A stretch of 64,000 nucleotides of DNA from Brevibacillus sp. JNUCC-41 (GTDB lineage: Bacteria; Bacillota; Bacilli; Bacillales; DSM-1321). This document shows, piece after piece, positions 38,085 through 46,857 of this stretch (positions within the stretch are counted from its first letter, which is position 1; every line of letters starts with the position of its first letter). A program made the translations under genes and the position numbers. The stretch lies in the NCBI RefSeq assembly GCF_014844095.1, contig NZ_CP062163.1:5117501-5181500 (forward strand). The letters are read 5' to 3'. The notes under the pieces were generated by a model. It had not been told where the DNA came from. It was given only the letters and a program-made list of their open reading frames with translations, and did not search any database.

Positions 38085-38148
38085 TATTCCCCCCGGCTTT
38101 CTTTTTACATAATATTATACTTTTTCCACACCTTACCTATCAAGATAA

Positions 38149-38163
38149 ATGTAAACGCATTCA
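38149..38163. promoter_or_regulatory. Probable CcpA binding site (cre)
   Basis: ATGTAAACGCATTCA fits the B. subtilis cre consensus WTGNAARCGNWWWCA at every position. It lies 65 bp upstream of the hybrid regulator start and downstream of hpaB1. This implies glucose repression of the regulator, so of part of the island. Binding is inferred. Confidence 0.7.
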
Positions 38164-38254
38164 TATTATGCATTGGTTGAAAAACCGGCGGGAGTCCGAT
38201 ACAAACCATTCATTTTCACGTTTTCTTAATCAGATTTATTCATTCGGAGCTGGA

Positions 38255-39769
38255 TCAAACTTCAACATTAATGCCTTCATATGCATTTATCCACTTATCA
38301 TTTGTCCAGCCATGGAGGTCATAATCGTCCATGGCCAAGTCCACAAAAGCTTTGAATTTATTCGATTGTCCATTTAAATCTGCCATTTTCATGGTTTCAA
38401 GCCTAATATTTTCATGGTTACCCGCATAATTGATTTCATATAATTCATTCCTGCCACCAAATTCCGTGCCGATGGAATCCCATATGAGTTTCATCAGTTT
38501 TACCCTTTCCACTGCCGAAACCCCACCTGAACCCTTATAATATTTATCGAGATACGGACGGACCTCAGGGTTTAAAAAATCCTTGGAGCTTGATGGGAGT
38601 TGAATGAGATTACCTGCTACAACCTGTTCAAATATCTGTTTCACCTTTGGCCAAACCATTGGTGCGAACACCCTATATGCAGTTGCATATGTGCTATTGG
38701 GCAGAACAGTGCCATTCGGCCCTTCCATCGGATCTGTAGCCATCGCTGTCGAGATGGCCCAAAACATATTCCTGAAGGCAAGCACTTCCCCTATATTGGC
38801 TTGAACTCCCCTAAATTGATTCGTTCCTGCCATTTCCGTAGCTTTCATCAGAAGCCCAGCCATAAAGTCCAATTTCACCGCATAGCGTGTACAGCCATGA
38901 AATGTATATCGATTCATCCACCCAGTCTTGGATCTAAACCCATTTGCGATTTCCACATTATTATAGGCGAATACATTCTCCCATGGTACGAATACATGAT
39001 CAAGGACGATGACTGCGTCATTTTCGTCGAACCGGCTGGAAAGCGGGTAATCGAAAGGAGTGCCTGACTTGGCAGCCGTTTCTTCAAAAGACTGTCTGCT
39101 GATCATTTTTAATCCCGATGCATTCATCGGTACAAAGAAAATCAACGCATGGCTTCTATCTCCTTCCCCAAGATCGACAGGAGAATAATTCGCGACAAAA
39201 TTATAATTCGTAAGTGCTGCAGAAGTTCCAACCATTTTGGCTCCGCTTACGATTATCCCATCATCCCGCTCTTCCACCGTACGTACAAATACCTCTTTAT
39301 TTTCATGCAGCGGTTTATTCCTGTCCATTGCCGGATTTATAATTGTATGGTTACAGAAGGGAACGTCCCTTGTGGTTTTTTCATACCATCTTTTCGCATT
39401 ATCTTCAAATCCCTTATAAAAATCGCTATACGGTCCCAATGATCCTGTAAAAGCAGCTTTGTAATCAGGGGTACGCCCCATGAAACCATAGCTCAATTTT
39501 GACCATTGTGCTATCGCATCCCTTGCTTCAAGCAGCTCTGTTGCGTTCTTCGAGGCTTTGAAGAACTTATGGGTAGTATGACCTTCATCTGTCTTAGCAG
39601 TTAGAATCCGTGCAGTGACCGGATCATGGAGAGCATCATATAGTTGAGCAATCGATCTGGCAGAATTGCGATATGCTGGGTGCGTCGTCACATCATCTAC
39701 CTTATCTCCGTTCAAGAATACCGTTCTTCCATCTCGTAAACTTTCTAAATACTCTTTACCATTCATCAT
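38255..39769 (-). CDS. HpaB-family FAD-dependent aromatic monooxygenase, copy 1
   Basis: 504 aa. Two-component FADH2-using 4-hydroxyphenylacetate 3-monooxygenase/phenol hydroxylase family. The catalytic set seen in Thermus HpaB (R100, Y104, H142) is present as R99 and Y103 (G-R-T-P-D-Y) and H141 (N-H-T-I-I-N-P). GGGGG is 8 bases before the ATG at 39769, so the start at 39784 is rejected. It differs clearly from copy 2, so it may take another phenol substrate. It sits with the DmpR-like regulator on the minus strand and faces hpaG1, sharing the GntR-operator region. No HpaC reductase gene is nearby. Confidence 0.85.
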   Translation of the reverse strand: MMNGKEYLESLRDGRTVFLNGDKVDDVTTHPAYRNSARSIAQLYDALHDPVTARILTAKTDEGHTTHKFFKASKNATELLEARDAIAQWSKLSYGFMGRTPDYKAAFTGSLGPYSDFYKGFEDNAKRWYEKTTRDVPFCNHTIINPAMDRNKPLHENKEVFVRTVEERDDGIIVSGAKMVGTSAALTNYNFVANYSPVDLGEGDRSHALIFFVPMNASGLKMISRQSFEETAAKSGTPFDYPLSSRFDENDAVIVLDHVFVPWENVFAYNNVEIANGFRSKTGWMNRYTFHGCTRYAVKLDFMAGLLMKATEMAGTNQFRGVQANIGEVLAFRNMFWAISTAMATDPMEGPNGTVLPNSTYATAYRVFAPMVWPKVKQIFEQVVAGNLIQLPSSSKDFLNPEVRPYLDKYYKGSGGVSAVERVKLMKLIWDSIGTEFGGRNELYEINYAGNHENIRLETMKMADLNGQSNKFKAFVDLAMDDYDLHGWTNDKWINAYEGINVEV

Positions 39770-39905
39770 CGGAACATCCCCCATTCACAATCTTTTAATT
39801 TGAATTCCTAGCTTCATACTAACTAAATGTTCAAGGCATTTATCTGTTGAAACCCATACTTTTTCTAACATTTTTTGTCTATTCATACTGAATAATCTAA
39901 ATATG

Positions 39906-39946
39906 TTGAACTTATACAAAAAATCATATACGATATCATATATGAT
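39906..39946 (+). promoter_or_regulatory. hpaG1 promoter with two abutting GntR-type operators
   Basis: A -35 TTGAAC (39906-39911), 17 bp, and -10 TACGAT (39929-39934). Two 12-bp palindromes abut: ATCATATACGAT (39923-39934) and ATCATATATGAT (39935-39946). The first covers the -10. The same 12-mer pair lies in front of the gntR gene at 52.2 kb. The ribosome site AAGGGGTGA follows 12 bp later. Operator assignment is by inference from the matching sequence. Confidence 0.7.
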
Positions 39947-39973
39947 TGATAATAAAACAAGGGGTGAGTATCC

Positions 39974-40762
39974 ATGGCAAAAGCAAGAGTGAAATTCAAA
40001 AAGTCAGATTATTCAGAAGAAATGGAGATACAGTCGAGCCGCTATATTTTAATGAACGGTGATAAGTTGGAGGTATCACAAATCAACTTGGATAACCCTA
40101 TTTCAGGAACGGTATATGGAACATTATTAAACTATAAAGGGTCATTGGCAGCATTGAAGGAAAAGGTCGACCATCCTCCTTATAATGAACCTCCTAAAGG
40201 GCCGATCCTTTATATTAAACCTAGAAATACGTTTTCTTCCTTTTCAAATCCAGTTCCCCTTCCAAGCGGCATACCTGAATTGGAAATCGGGGCAGCACTT
40301 GGAATAGTAATCAGTAAAACGGCCACAAGAGTCAAGAAAGAACATGCATTGGATTATATAGAAGGTTTTACGATCGCCAATGATATTAGCATTCCGCATG
40401 AGAGCGTTTTCCGTCCTGCTATCCGCCATAAAGCCCGTGATGGATTTTGCCCGATCGGTCCATGGGTCGTAACCAAGGAATCCATCTCCAACCCCGATTC
40501 TTTAGGAATTCGTGTATATATAAATGGAGAGTTAAGACAGGAAAATTCAACTGCAAATCTAATTCGCTCCATATCCCGCCTTATTGAGGATGTAACTGAC
40601 TTCATGACTTTGAGTACGGGTGACGTCCTTCTAGTAGGTGTTCCAGAGAACGCACCGCTGGCAAAAGCCAATGATCATGTCAGAATAGAAATAGACGAAA
40701 TCGGATATTTGGAAAATACTATCATTCCCGAGGGGAAACTATCACTGGAGGGGATTTTATGA
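39974..40762 (+). CDS. hpaG1: HpaG1: FAH-family isomerase/decarboxylase, N-half homologue of HpcE
   Basis: 262 aa. It matches the N-terminal half of enterobacterial HpcE: L-N-Y-K-G-S...P-P-K-G-P-I-L-Y-I-K-P-R-N-T, E102-L-E104 and D138 (metal ligands of the FAH fold), and R-P-A-I-R-H-K-A-R-D-G-F-C-P-I-G. HpcE converts 5-oxopent-3-ene-1,2,5-tricarboxylate to 2-hydroxyhepta-2,4-diene-1,7-dioate (decarboxylation) in homoprotocatechuate breakdown. Here the two halves are separate genes. The TGA overlaps the hpaG2 ATG (ATGA). Confidence 0.92.
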   Translation: MAKARVKFKKSDYSEEMEIQSSRYILMNGDKLEVSQINLDNPISGTVYGTLLNYKGSLAALKEKVDHPPYNEPPKGPILYIKPRNTFSSFSNPVPLPSGIPELEIGAALGIVISKTATRVKKEHALDYIEGFTIANDISIPHESVFRPAIRHKARDGFCPIGPWVVTKESISNPDSLGIRVYINGELRQENSTANLIRSISRLIEDVTDFMTLSTGDVLLVGVPENAPLAKANDHVRIEIDEIGYLENTIIPEGKLSLEGIL

Positions 40763-41547
40763 AGAGAGCACGTGTAGCCTATGCAGGTGCCATACATCCA
40801 GCAAGTGAATATTATGGTCAGGTCCAATTGGCGGATGGCAGGATTGTCAATGAGCAGGATGTTGTCTGGCTTCCCCCGGTGGAGCCACGAACTGTTTTCG
40901 CGCTTGGCTTGAATTATGCAGACCATGCGAAGGAGCTTGCTTTTAAAGCACCGGAAGAACCCCTTGCGTTCTTAAAAGGTCCCAATACCTTCATCGGCCA
41001 CCGGGGACAGACAAGACGGCCTGCTGATGCAGCTTATATGCATTATGAATGTGAACTTGCAGTCGTCATAGGTAAAAAGGCGAAGAACATAAAAAAGGAA
41101 GAAGCCTTTAAGTATGTAAGTGGATATACGATTGCAAATGATTATGCAATACGAGATTATCTGGAGAATTACTACCGACCTAACCTAAAAGTCAAAAATC
41201 GCGATACATGCACCCCCATTGGGCCATGGCTTGTCGATGCCGAAGATATCCCAGATCCTTCGAATCTTGCCATCAAAACTTACGTCAACGGAAAATTGAC
41301 TCAGCAAGGCAACACGAAAGACATGATTTTCGGCATTGCTGAGTTAATTGAATATTTTAGCAGCTTCATGACATTGAGCCCAGGGGATATCATATTGACA
41401 GGAACACCTGAAGGATTGGCGGATACTGCTGTAGGCGATGAAATCATCACTGAAATTGAAGGGATCGGGAAACTCGTCAACACAATAGTCGGTGACGATA
41501 TATTTACTGAAGGCGGGGATCGGCCGCATCTAAAAATCCATAATTAA
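40759..41547 (+). CDS. hpaG2: HpaG2: FAH-family isomerase/decarboxylase, C-half homologue of HpcE
   Basis: 262 aa, equal to the C-terminal half of HpcE: A-L-G-L-N-Y-A-D-H-A-K-E-L, M-H-Y-E97-C-E99 and D128 as the metal ligands, and Y-L-E-N-Y-Y-R-P-N-L-K-V-K-N-R-D. It belongs to the same step as HpaG1; in split systems the two subunits are thought to form one complex. Start overlaps hpaG1 by 4 bp, so equal synthesis is likely. Confidence 0.92.
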   Translation: MKRARVAYAGAIHPASEYYGQVQLADGRIVNEQDVVWLPPVEPRTVFALGLNYADHAKELAFKAPEEPLAFLKGPNTFIGHRGQTRRPADAAYMHYECELAVVIGKKAKNIKKEEAFKYVSGYTIANDYAIRDYLENYYRPNLKVKNRDTCTPIGPWLVDAEDIPDPSNLAIKTYVNGKLTQQGNTKDMIFGIAELIEYFSSFMTLSPGDIILTGTPEGLADTAVGDEIITEIEGIGKLVNTIVGDDIFTEGGDRPHLKIHN

Positions 41548-41564
41548 CGGAAGGGACTGATAAC

Positions 41565-41951
41565 ATGCCTCATATCATTATTGAATATACAGATAATATC
41601 AAAGATGAAATCCAGATTGACGGCTTATTAAGGAAGGTGAATGATGTACTGATATCCTATCCCTCCATCTTTCCAATTGGCGGCATTCGATCCCGGGCCA
41701 TTGAATTGAAGCATTATCGTGTTGCCGATGGTACAGAGGATGATGCCTTTGTTCATGCCATTCTAAAAATTGGCGCTGGACGCAAAGACAGTGATAAAAC
41801 CGAAGTATGTGACCAACTTTTCGAAACGATGGAAACCCATTTGGCTTCCCTCTTTTCAAAAAGATATCTTGCCCTCTCCATGGAACTTACGGAATTCAGT
41901 GATTCTGGAACATATAAGAAGAATAATATCCATGATCGATATAATAAATGA
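41565..41951 (+). CDS. hpaF: 5-carboxymethyl-2-hydroxymuconate isomerase HpaF
   Basis: 128 aa. M-P-H-I-I-I-E-Y-T-D-N-I gives the N-terminal catalytic Pro (after Met removal) of the tautomerase-like CHMI; G-G-I-R-S-R-A, Y-R-V-A-D-G, D-A-F-V-H-A-I-L-K-I-G-A-G-R and K-K-N-N-I-H match E. coli HpcD. It isomerises 5-carboxymethyl-2-hydroxymuconate before the HpaG step. AAGGGACTGATAAC-ATG is its ribosome site. Last gene of the rightward operon hpaG1-hpaG2-hpaF. Confidence 0.93.
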   Translation: MPHIIIEYTDNIKDEIQIDGLLRKVNDVLISYPSIFPIGGIRSRAIELKHYRVADGTEDDAFVHAILKIGAGRKDSDKTEVCDQLFETMETHLASLFSKRYLALSMELTEFSDSGTYKKNNIHDRYNK

Positions 41952-41964
41952 ACTAGATTTCATA

Positions 41965-42001
41965 TTGAAAGGCCTTCCTCATCATCGGGAAGGCCTTTCA
42001 A
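41965..42001. terminator. Bidirectional terminator between hpaF and hpaB2
   Basis: A long stem, TTGAAAGGCCTTCC with GGAAGGCCTTTCAA (14 bp, 9-nt loop), ends hpaF and the convergent hpaB2. Confidence 0.9.
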
Positions 42002-42029
42002 TTAAAATGTTTTGCCAATGCTACCAGGC

Positions 42030-43502
42030 TCAGTTGATTTCTGCAAGGTTTTCAGTACGGTTCAAGAACTCCTTGACACGGTCCACATATTCCTGTTTAT
42101 CATAGCCGTTATATAATGCGCTCGCCATACGGACCGGATCCCCAAAAAAGAACCTTTCGTATAGCGTTTGCCTGGATCCAAATGAACTCATGCATACATC
42201 CCATGCGAGACGATACAATTTAACCCTGTCATAGGCTCCACCATTCGCGGCTTGAAGATATTTATCCAAATCAGGTCGAAGCTCCGAATTGAAATCGGCT
42301 TCATTTGGTATCGCCATTAAGCCGCTAGCTCCAAGAAGCTGCATGATTTCACTGAATCTAGGGTAAATCTTCGGGTAATAATTACGGGCTATATTTAACG
42401 GTGTAAAATCGGGTGTCATCATTCCCCACTTATCCACTTTCGCGTTTGCCTCCGAAGCTGTAATGAAAGCCTTTACCGTTTCAAGCGCTATGATGACTTC
42501 CGAAATTTTTTCCTGAACATGCTGGTATTGCCCGATATTGATGGTTTCCGCCATTAGTTGCAAAATCCCCAGAATGAACTCGGTTTTGGCGATATTCTTC
42601 GCTACCACCTGATGGGTCATATGAACAACTGCATTGCTTTCATTATAAGCCTGGTTGCAAATGCCGACATCCCCATATGCAAATACACGATTCCAAGGAA
42701 CTACTACATCATCAAAAACGATAATCGTATCCATTTCCTCAAATCTTGAACCAAGAGGATGGTCAAAATGTGATTTGCCATAGTCGAATGATTCACGACA
42801 GATGAATTTCAACCCTGGTGTATTATTTGGAATGGAGAATGCGAATGCATAAGGGTTTTCTTCTTCGGATTGTTTAAGCAATGTTGAAGGGAAAACCATG
42901 ATTTCATCCGTTATTCCTCCTTGTGTAGCTAATAACCTGGCTCCCTTTATAATAAGCCCTTCTGAATTCTTGCCAGCAATCCTTGCAGCGATGTAAGGGT
43001 CCGGAAGCTTTGCGGCACTAACTCCCCTATTAACCTGGGGTTGAATCAAGGTATGTGTCAACGACAAATCCTTTTCCCTGCAGAGTTCATAATAATCTTT
43101 CATATTTTTAGCAAATGCCGAATCCTGAGTGCCGAACATATCAGCTGCGGTGCCGTACGCCATCATCCCACTGTTGATATAGTCAGGGGAACGTCCCATC
43201 ATTCCATTATTATGCCTTGCCCATTCCTGAATCATTTTCCTCCTTTTTTCAAGGTCCCCCTTTGTCCGCGGCTGCATGAATGAGGTCCCTACTCTTTCGT
43301 TTGAAGTTGGTGAAATATAAGTCATGATGTCAGTTTTCGCGGAATCATGCTGCAAATCATATAATTCGGCCTGTGATTTCATTACCCCTTTAAAAGCTGG
43401 GTGTTGACTGATTTTATCTTTTACTTGCTCTCCATTGATCCATACATTCGCCTTTGCTTTATCTACCCTATCGATATACTCTTTACCCGTTTTAGCTGGC
43501 AT
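42030..43502 (-). CDS. hpaB: 4-hydroxyphenylacetate 3-monooxygenase HpaB, copy 2
   Basis: 490 aa. The motif G-M-M-G-R104-S-P-D-Y108 and H150 (L-T-H-T-L-I-Q-P-Q-V-N-R) are the catalytic Arg, Tyr and His of HpaB; this copy has the canonical R-S-P-D-Y and P-Q-V-N-R and resembles B. subtilis YoaI and Thermus HpaB. It hydroxylates 4-hydroxyphenylacetate to homoprotocatechuate with O2 and reduced FAD from a separate reductase. AAGGGGG lies 8-9 bases before the ATG. It is divergent from the lysR gene, the usual target arrangement. Confidence 0.9.
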   Translation of the reverse strand: MPAKTGKEYIDRVDKAKANVWINGEQVKDKISQHPAFKGVMKSQAELYDLQHDSAKTDIMTYISPTSNERVGTSFMQPRTKGDLEKRRKMIQEWARHNNGMMGRSPDYINSGMMAYGTAADMFGTQDSAFAKNMKDYYELCREKDLSLTHTLIQPQVNRGVSAAKLPDPYIAARIAGKNSEGLIIKGARLLATQGGITDEIMVFPSTLLKQSEEENPYAFAFSIPNNTPGLKFICRESFDYGKSHFDHPLGSRFEEMDTIIVFDDVVVPWNRVFAYGDVGICNQAYNESNAVVHMTHQVVAKNIAKTEFILGILQLMAETINIGQYQHVQEKISEVIIALETVKAFITASEANAKVDKWGMMTPDFTPLNIARNYYPKIYPRFSEIMQLLGASGLMAIPNEADFNSELRPDLDKYLQAANGGAYDRVKLYRLAWDVCMSSFGSRQTLYERFFFGDPVRMASALYNGYDKQEYVDRVKEFLNRTENLAEIN

Positions 43503-43666
43503 TCTTCATCCCCCTTTAGTATCAATATAAATAAAACGCTTACAATTAAATAAATTCCAAAAATTGAATTAATTCCTATAACAAAATATACCATATGTTA
43601 AGATATATATATAATACTTAAAAAATTCAATATGTATATGTAAATCATATGTATGAGGTGTATATA
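43503..43666. promoter_or_regulatory. Divergent hpaB2/lysR promoter region
   Basis: 164 bp between divergent starts. It holds symmetric AT-rich text such as ATATGTATATGTAAATCATATGTAT (43628-43652), a LysR-type box candidate. A degenerate cre (TTGTAAGCGTTTTAT, minus strand of 43531-43545, two mismatches) lies 29-43 bp before the hpaB2 start. Confidence 0.4.
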
Positions 43667-44536
43667 ATGGACATCCGGCAATTAAAGTATTTTGTGACGA
43701 TCGTTCAGGAAGAACAAATAACCAAAGCAGCAAAAAAATTGCATATGGCTCAACCCCCCCTTAGCCAGCAACTTAAATTAATGGAAATGGAAATCGGTGA
43801 AAAACTCTTCGACCGGAATGGAAAGAAACTTGAACTCACTGAAACTGGCAAGGTCCTATATAAAAAAGCAGAAGCTCTATTAAACCAGTTTGAAGAATCA
43901 CTACTGGAAGTGAAGGAAGTCAGTAAAGGGATACAGGGCACTCTTTCCATAGGGTCAGTAAAAACTTGCTTTTCTTACATTCCTCAAAGGATGATGGCCT
44001 TTAGAGTAAAATACCCTGACATACGTTTCAAGTTAATGGAAGGTGATACATTCCGTTTGACAGAAGGCTTAATAAACAGGGAAATCGAGTTGGCCATTGT
44101 ACGGCTTCCCATTAACGGTAAGCGATTCTCATCGATTAACCTTCCGCCGGAAGATTTTGTGCTTGTCACCCCAAAAGAATGGGACATCCCAGACTCCATC
44201 GAATTTAAACAAATTAAGGATTATCCCCTCCTATTGCTGCATAGGGTAAGCGGACAGGGAACTTATGAACTTATAGTGGATGAGTGTCTAAGACATGGGT
44301 TTGAACCTAAGATTGTATGTGAATGTCCTGATGCTGCCATGATTTTATCTTTGGTGAAGGAAGGAATAGGCGCTACCCTCATGCCACGAACCACATCCAA
44401 ATCGTTTTCAACCCAGGGTATTAAAATAATCGAATTGATAGATTGTGAAGTACAATCGGAAGCCGCCCTTATTTGGCTCGAAGAACGCTATCTTTCCAAA
44501 GGTGCCGTCAAATTTCTAGAAACATTTTCTGAATGA
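43667..44536 (+). CDS. LysR-family transcriptional regulator
   Basis: 289 aa. N-terminal winged HTH M-D-I-R-Q-L-K-Y-F-V-T-I-V, with Q-I-T-K-A-A-K-K-L-H-M-A-Q-P-P-L-S-Q-Q and a standard LysR effector-binding domain. Start is the ATG at 43667: GAGGTG is 6 bases upstream, whereas the frame to 43649 starts within that site. It probably controls hpaB2 and, perhaps, itself. The ligand is not known; an aromatic acid is the natural guess. Confidence 0.9.
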   Translation: MDIRQLKYFVTIVQEEQITKAAKKLHMAQPPLSQQLKLMEMEIGEKLFDRNGKKLELTETGKVLYKKAEALLNQFEESLLEVKEVSKGIQGTLSIGSVKTCFSYIPQRMMAFRVKYPDIRFKLMEGDTFRLTEGLINREIELAIVRLPINGKRFSSINLPPEDFVLVTPKEWDIPDSIEFKQIKDYPLLLLHRVSGQGTYELIVDECLRHGFEPKIVCECPDAAMILSLVKEGIGATLMPRTTSKSFSTQGIKIIELIDCEVQSEAALIWLEERYLSKGAVKFLETFSE

Positions 44537-44717
44537 ATGGACAGTTATCCTTGAATATTAGTGCATCTGTACCTCTTTCTAATAATCTTTCGTGTTTGTT
44601 TGAATTTCATTATCCAATGAAAAGGAAAAAGCAACCTATCATTAGATGGCTGCTTTATCAGATCCCATTCATAAGTGCGTGACCTGTGTTTTATTTATAG
44701 GCATTCTTTTACTTCAT

Positions 44718-46283
44718 TCAATGTCCCAAAACACCCTTAACATCATGACCGGTGTTGGACTTAACGAGGATTTCATTATAATTGTCTTTTGTAACCGTTT
44801 TCAAACCCGTCCTGCGGTTACCGAACAGGGCACCTAAATAGCATGCGAGGAACCCAAGCGGAATGGAAACGATCCCTGGTGAATTCAAAGGGAAAATAGG
44901 GTCACCTGTCATTATGGTGGCTCCGGGGACCGGGTTCCAGACATTTGGACTTAGAAACACGAGCAAAAGCGTACCAATAAGACCTGTCATCATACCGACT
45001 ATCGCTCCGGTTTTATTGAATTTTTTCCAATAGATCGTAAGAAGGATTACCGGCAAATTCGAACTAGCCGCCAGTGTAAAGGCAATCGATGCCAGAAACG
45101 CTACATTGAATTCCTGCAGACCTAATGATAAAACGATTGCAAGTGCAGTCACACCAACGGAAGCCCATCTAGCCATCGTCATTTGCTGTTTTTCCGTCGC
45201 CTTTCCATCTTTTAATATTTCATTATAAAAATCATGTGAAAAGGCCGTGGCTCCTGTTAAAACGATTCCCGCAACAACTGCGAGTATCGTTGCAAAGGAA
45301 ACGGCAGCAATAAATGCGAATAAGATGTCCCCGCCCACAAGTTGGGCCAATAAAGGTGCAGCCATATTACCAGCTGGATTAGCGGCCATGATATTCGATG
45401 TTCCAACCAACTTCGCAGCACCGAATCCGAGAAAAATGACCATGATATGAAAAGCACCCATAATCCACATCACCCAAACAACCGATTTTCTTGCCACTCG
45501 TGCATTCGGGACAGTCAAAAAACGTATTAAAATGTGAGGTAGACCTGCCGTTCCCAGAATTAGGCCCAGCGATAAGGAAGCTGCATCCCACCCACTGGCA
45601 TATTTAATACCTGCTTTCAGGTAATCTGCACCCATGGGTGTTGCGGTTTTCATATCAGTGAAAATTCCGATGAAACTAAAATTCAATTTCCACATGACGA
45701 TCATGAATAATATAAACACTCCTCCTATCAACAGGATGGCTTTAATGATCTGCACCCAGCTCGTCGCCGTCATCCCCCCAAATAGAACAAATACCAACAT
45801 GACAATACCTACGATGATGACAGAAATATTATACGGGATGTCTAAAAGCAACTTAAATAAAGCACCTGCCGCAACAAGTTGCCCCAGCATGTACATGACT
45901 GATATCACCAGGGTATTAAAGGCGGTCACTCCCCTGACCTGTTTATATTTAAACCTTGTAGTCACCATATCAGCCAATGTGTATTTCCCCAAGTTCCTTA
46001 AAGGTTCAGCCACTAGGAATAACACGACAAGAAATGAAACAAGTGCTCCATACATCAGGAAAAATCCATCATACCCCGTTAAGGAAAATGCCCCAATCAA
46101 CCCCAAAAACGTGGAAGCCGACATAAAATCCCCGGCCAATGCAAGTCCATTTTGCCTAGCGGTCAACCCTCCACCAGCCGTATAAAAAGAGCCTGCCGTT
46201 TTAGTTTTTTTGGAAGCGAAATATGTGATGAAAAGGGTTCCTATCGACATTAGCGCAAAGAGAATAATAACTGTCCAATTCAT
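44718..46283 (-). CDS. Sodium:solute symporter (SSS family, ActP-like)
   Basis: 521 aa with 13 probable membrane helices. The SSS signature near the N-terminus is F-Y-T-A-G-G-G-L-T-A-R-Q-N-G-L-A-L-A-G-D-F; S-A-S-T-F-L-G and G-L-P-H-I-L-I-R-F also match acetate permease ActP. Its partner DUF485 protein is 3 bp upstream, the same pair as yjcH-actP in E. coli. Placed at the end of the island, it may import 4-hydroxyphenylacetate or a related acid instead of acetate. Confidence 0.9.
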   Translation of the reverse strand: MNWTVIILFALMSIGTLFITYFASKKTKTAGSFYTAGGGLTARQNGLALAGDFMSASTFLGLIGAFSLTGYDGFFLMYGALVSFLVVLFLVAEPLRNLGKYTLADMVTTRFKYKQVRGVTAFNTLVISVMYMLGQLVAAGALFKLLLDIPYNISVIIVGIVMLVFVLFGGMTATSWVQIIKAILLIGGVFILFMIVMWKLNFSFIGIFTDMKTATPMGADYLKAGIKYASGWDAASLSLGLILGTAGLPHILIRFLTVPNARVARKSVVWVMWIMGAFHIMVIFLGFGAAKLVGTSNIMAANPAGNMAAPLLAQLVGGDILFAFIAAVSFATILAVVAGIVLTGATAFSHDFYNEILKDGKATEKQQMTMARWASVGVTALAIVLSLGLQEFNVAFLASIAFTLAASSNLPVILLTIYWKKFNKTGAIVGMMTGLIGTLLLVFLSPNVWNPVPGATIMTGDPIFPLNSPGIVSIPLGFLACYLGALFGNRRTGLKTVTKDNYNEILVKSNTGHDVKGVLGH

Positions 46284-46286
46284 GAT

Positions 46287-46625
46287 TCAAAGCCCTTCTT
46301 TCTCGATGATTTCTTTTATTTGTTCATCGATTCTTTCTGATTTCCTTACATATATGCTGCAAACCCAAACAGACATAACCGTAATGGAAACACCGTACAC
46401 CCATGCCCAGGTTATGTCTCCAATGAAAGAGTGATCCAGGATATCTGTGTAAAAAACTAAGAAGGGCAAAAGCAGGGAATATCCCATAAAGAAAATCGTA
46501 AAAGGGATGACGAATTTCTTTTTATCGGAAAGCATAATCTGAAACTCTTTGGAGGCAACAATCTTTTCATAATCCACTAGATTAGTTTGTTCCGATTCAT
46601 CAAGGTTTTTTTCCAACCGAACCAT
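46287..46625 (-). CDS. DUF485 membrane protein (YjcH-like symporter partner)
   Basis: 112 aa with two membrane segments (F-V-I-P-F-T-I-F-F-M-G-Y-S-L-L-L-P and the second W-V-Y-G-V-S-I-T-V-M-S-V-W). DUF485 proteins are always next to SSS symporters of the ActP group and probably help them. GAGGTG lies 9 bases before the ATG. It ends 3 bp before the symporter gene. Confidence 0.88.
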   Translation of the reverse strand: MVRLEKNLDESEQTNLVDYEKIVASKEFQIMLSDKKKFVIPFTIFFMGYSLLLPFLVFYTDILDHSFIGDITWAWVYGVSITVMSVWVCSIYVRKSERIDEQIKEIIEKEGL

Positions 46626-46804
46626 CTCTATACACCTCTTCTGATATTTATTTTTACAAGGACGGCATTATTAGTATTGAGCCTCTCCAATATCAGCCGC
46701 TTTCTTCCCTCCACCCCAAAATCCAAACAAACTCATCTGCACTGAGAGGGTCTAAGCCCATTCCCTAAGCTTTCCGAACTCCCATTGTCTAACCGTGACG
46801 CTTA

Positions 46805-46840
46805 CAGGTAGGGCAGCAGTAAGTACCCACTGCTACCCTG
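46805..46840 (-). other. Stem-loop between the FAD-synthetase-like gene and DUF485
   Basis: CAGGTAGGGCAGCAGT pairs with ACTGCTACCCTG over about 10 bp with one mismatch; no clear T-run on either strand. It lies 18 bp past the upstream gene stop, so it may slow or partly end transcription, or stabilise the mRNA end. Confidence 0.45.
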
Positions 46841-46857
46841 TCCCAGACCATATCTTT

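Noticed and set aside
43531-43545. Degenerate cre in front of hpaB2
   Set aside because: Two mismatches in fixed positions; kept only as a remark in the promoter entry.
44625-44656. Hairpin after the lysR gene
   Set aside because: Arms pair only with two or more mismatches; not listed as a terminator.
45634-46185. 183-codon frame on the plus strand opposite the symporter
   Set aside because: Antisense of membrane-helix codons; composition (Asn, Thr, Pro, Met) is typical of a shadow.
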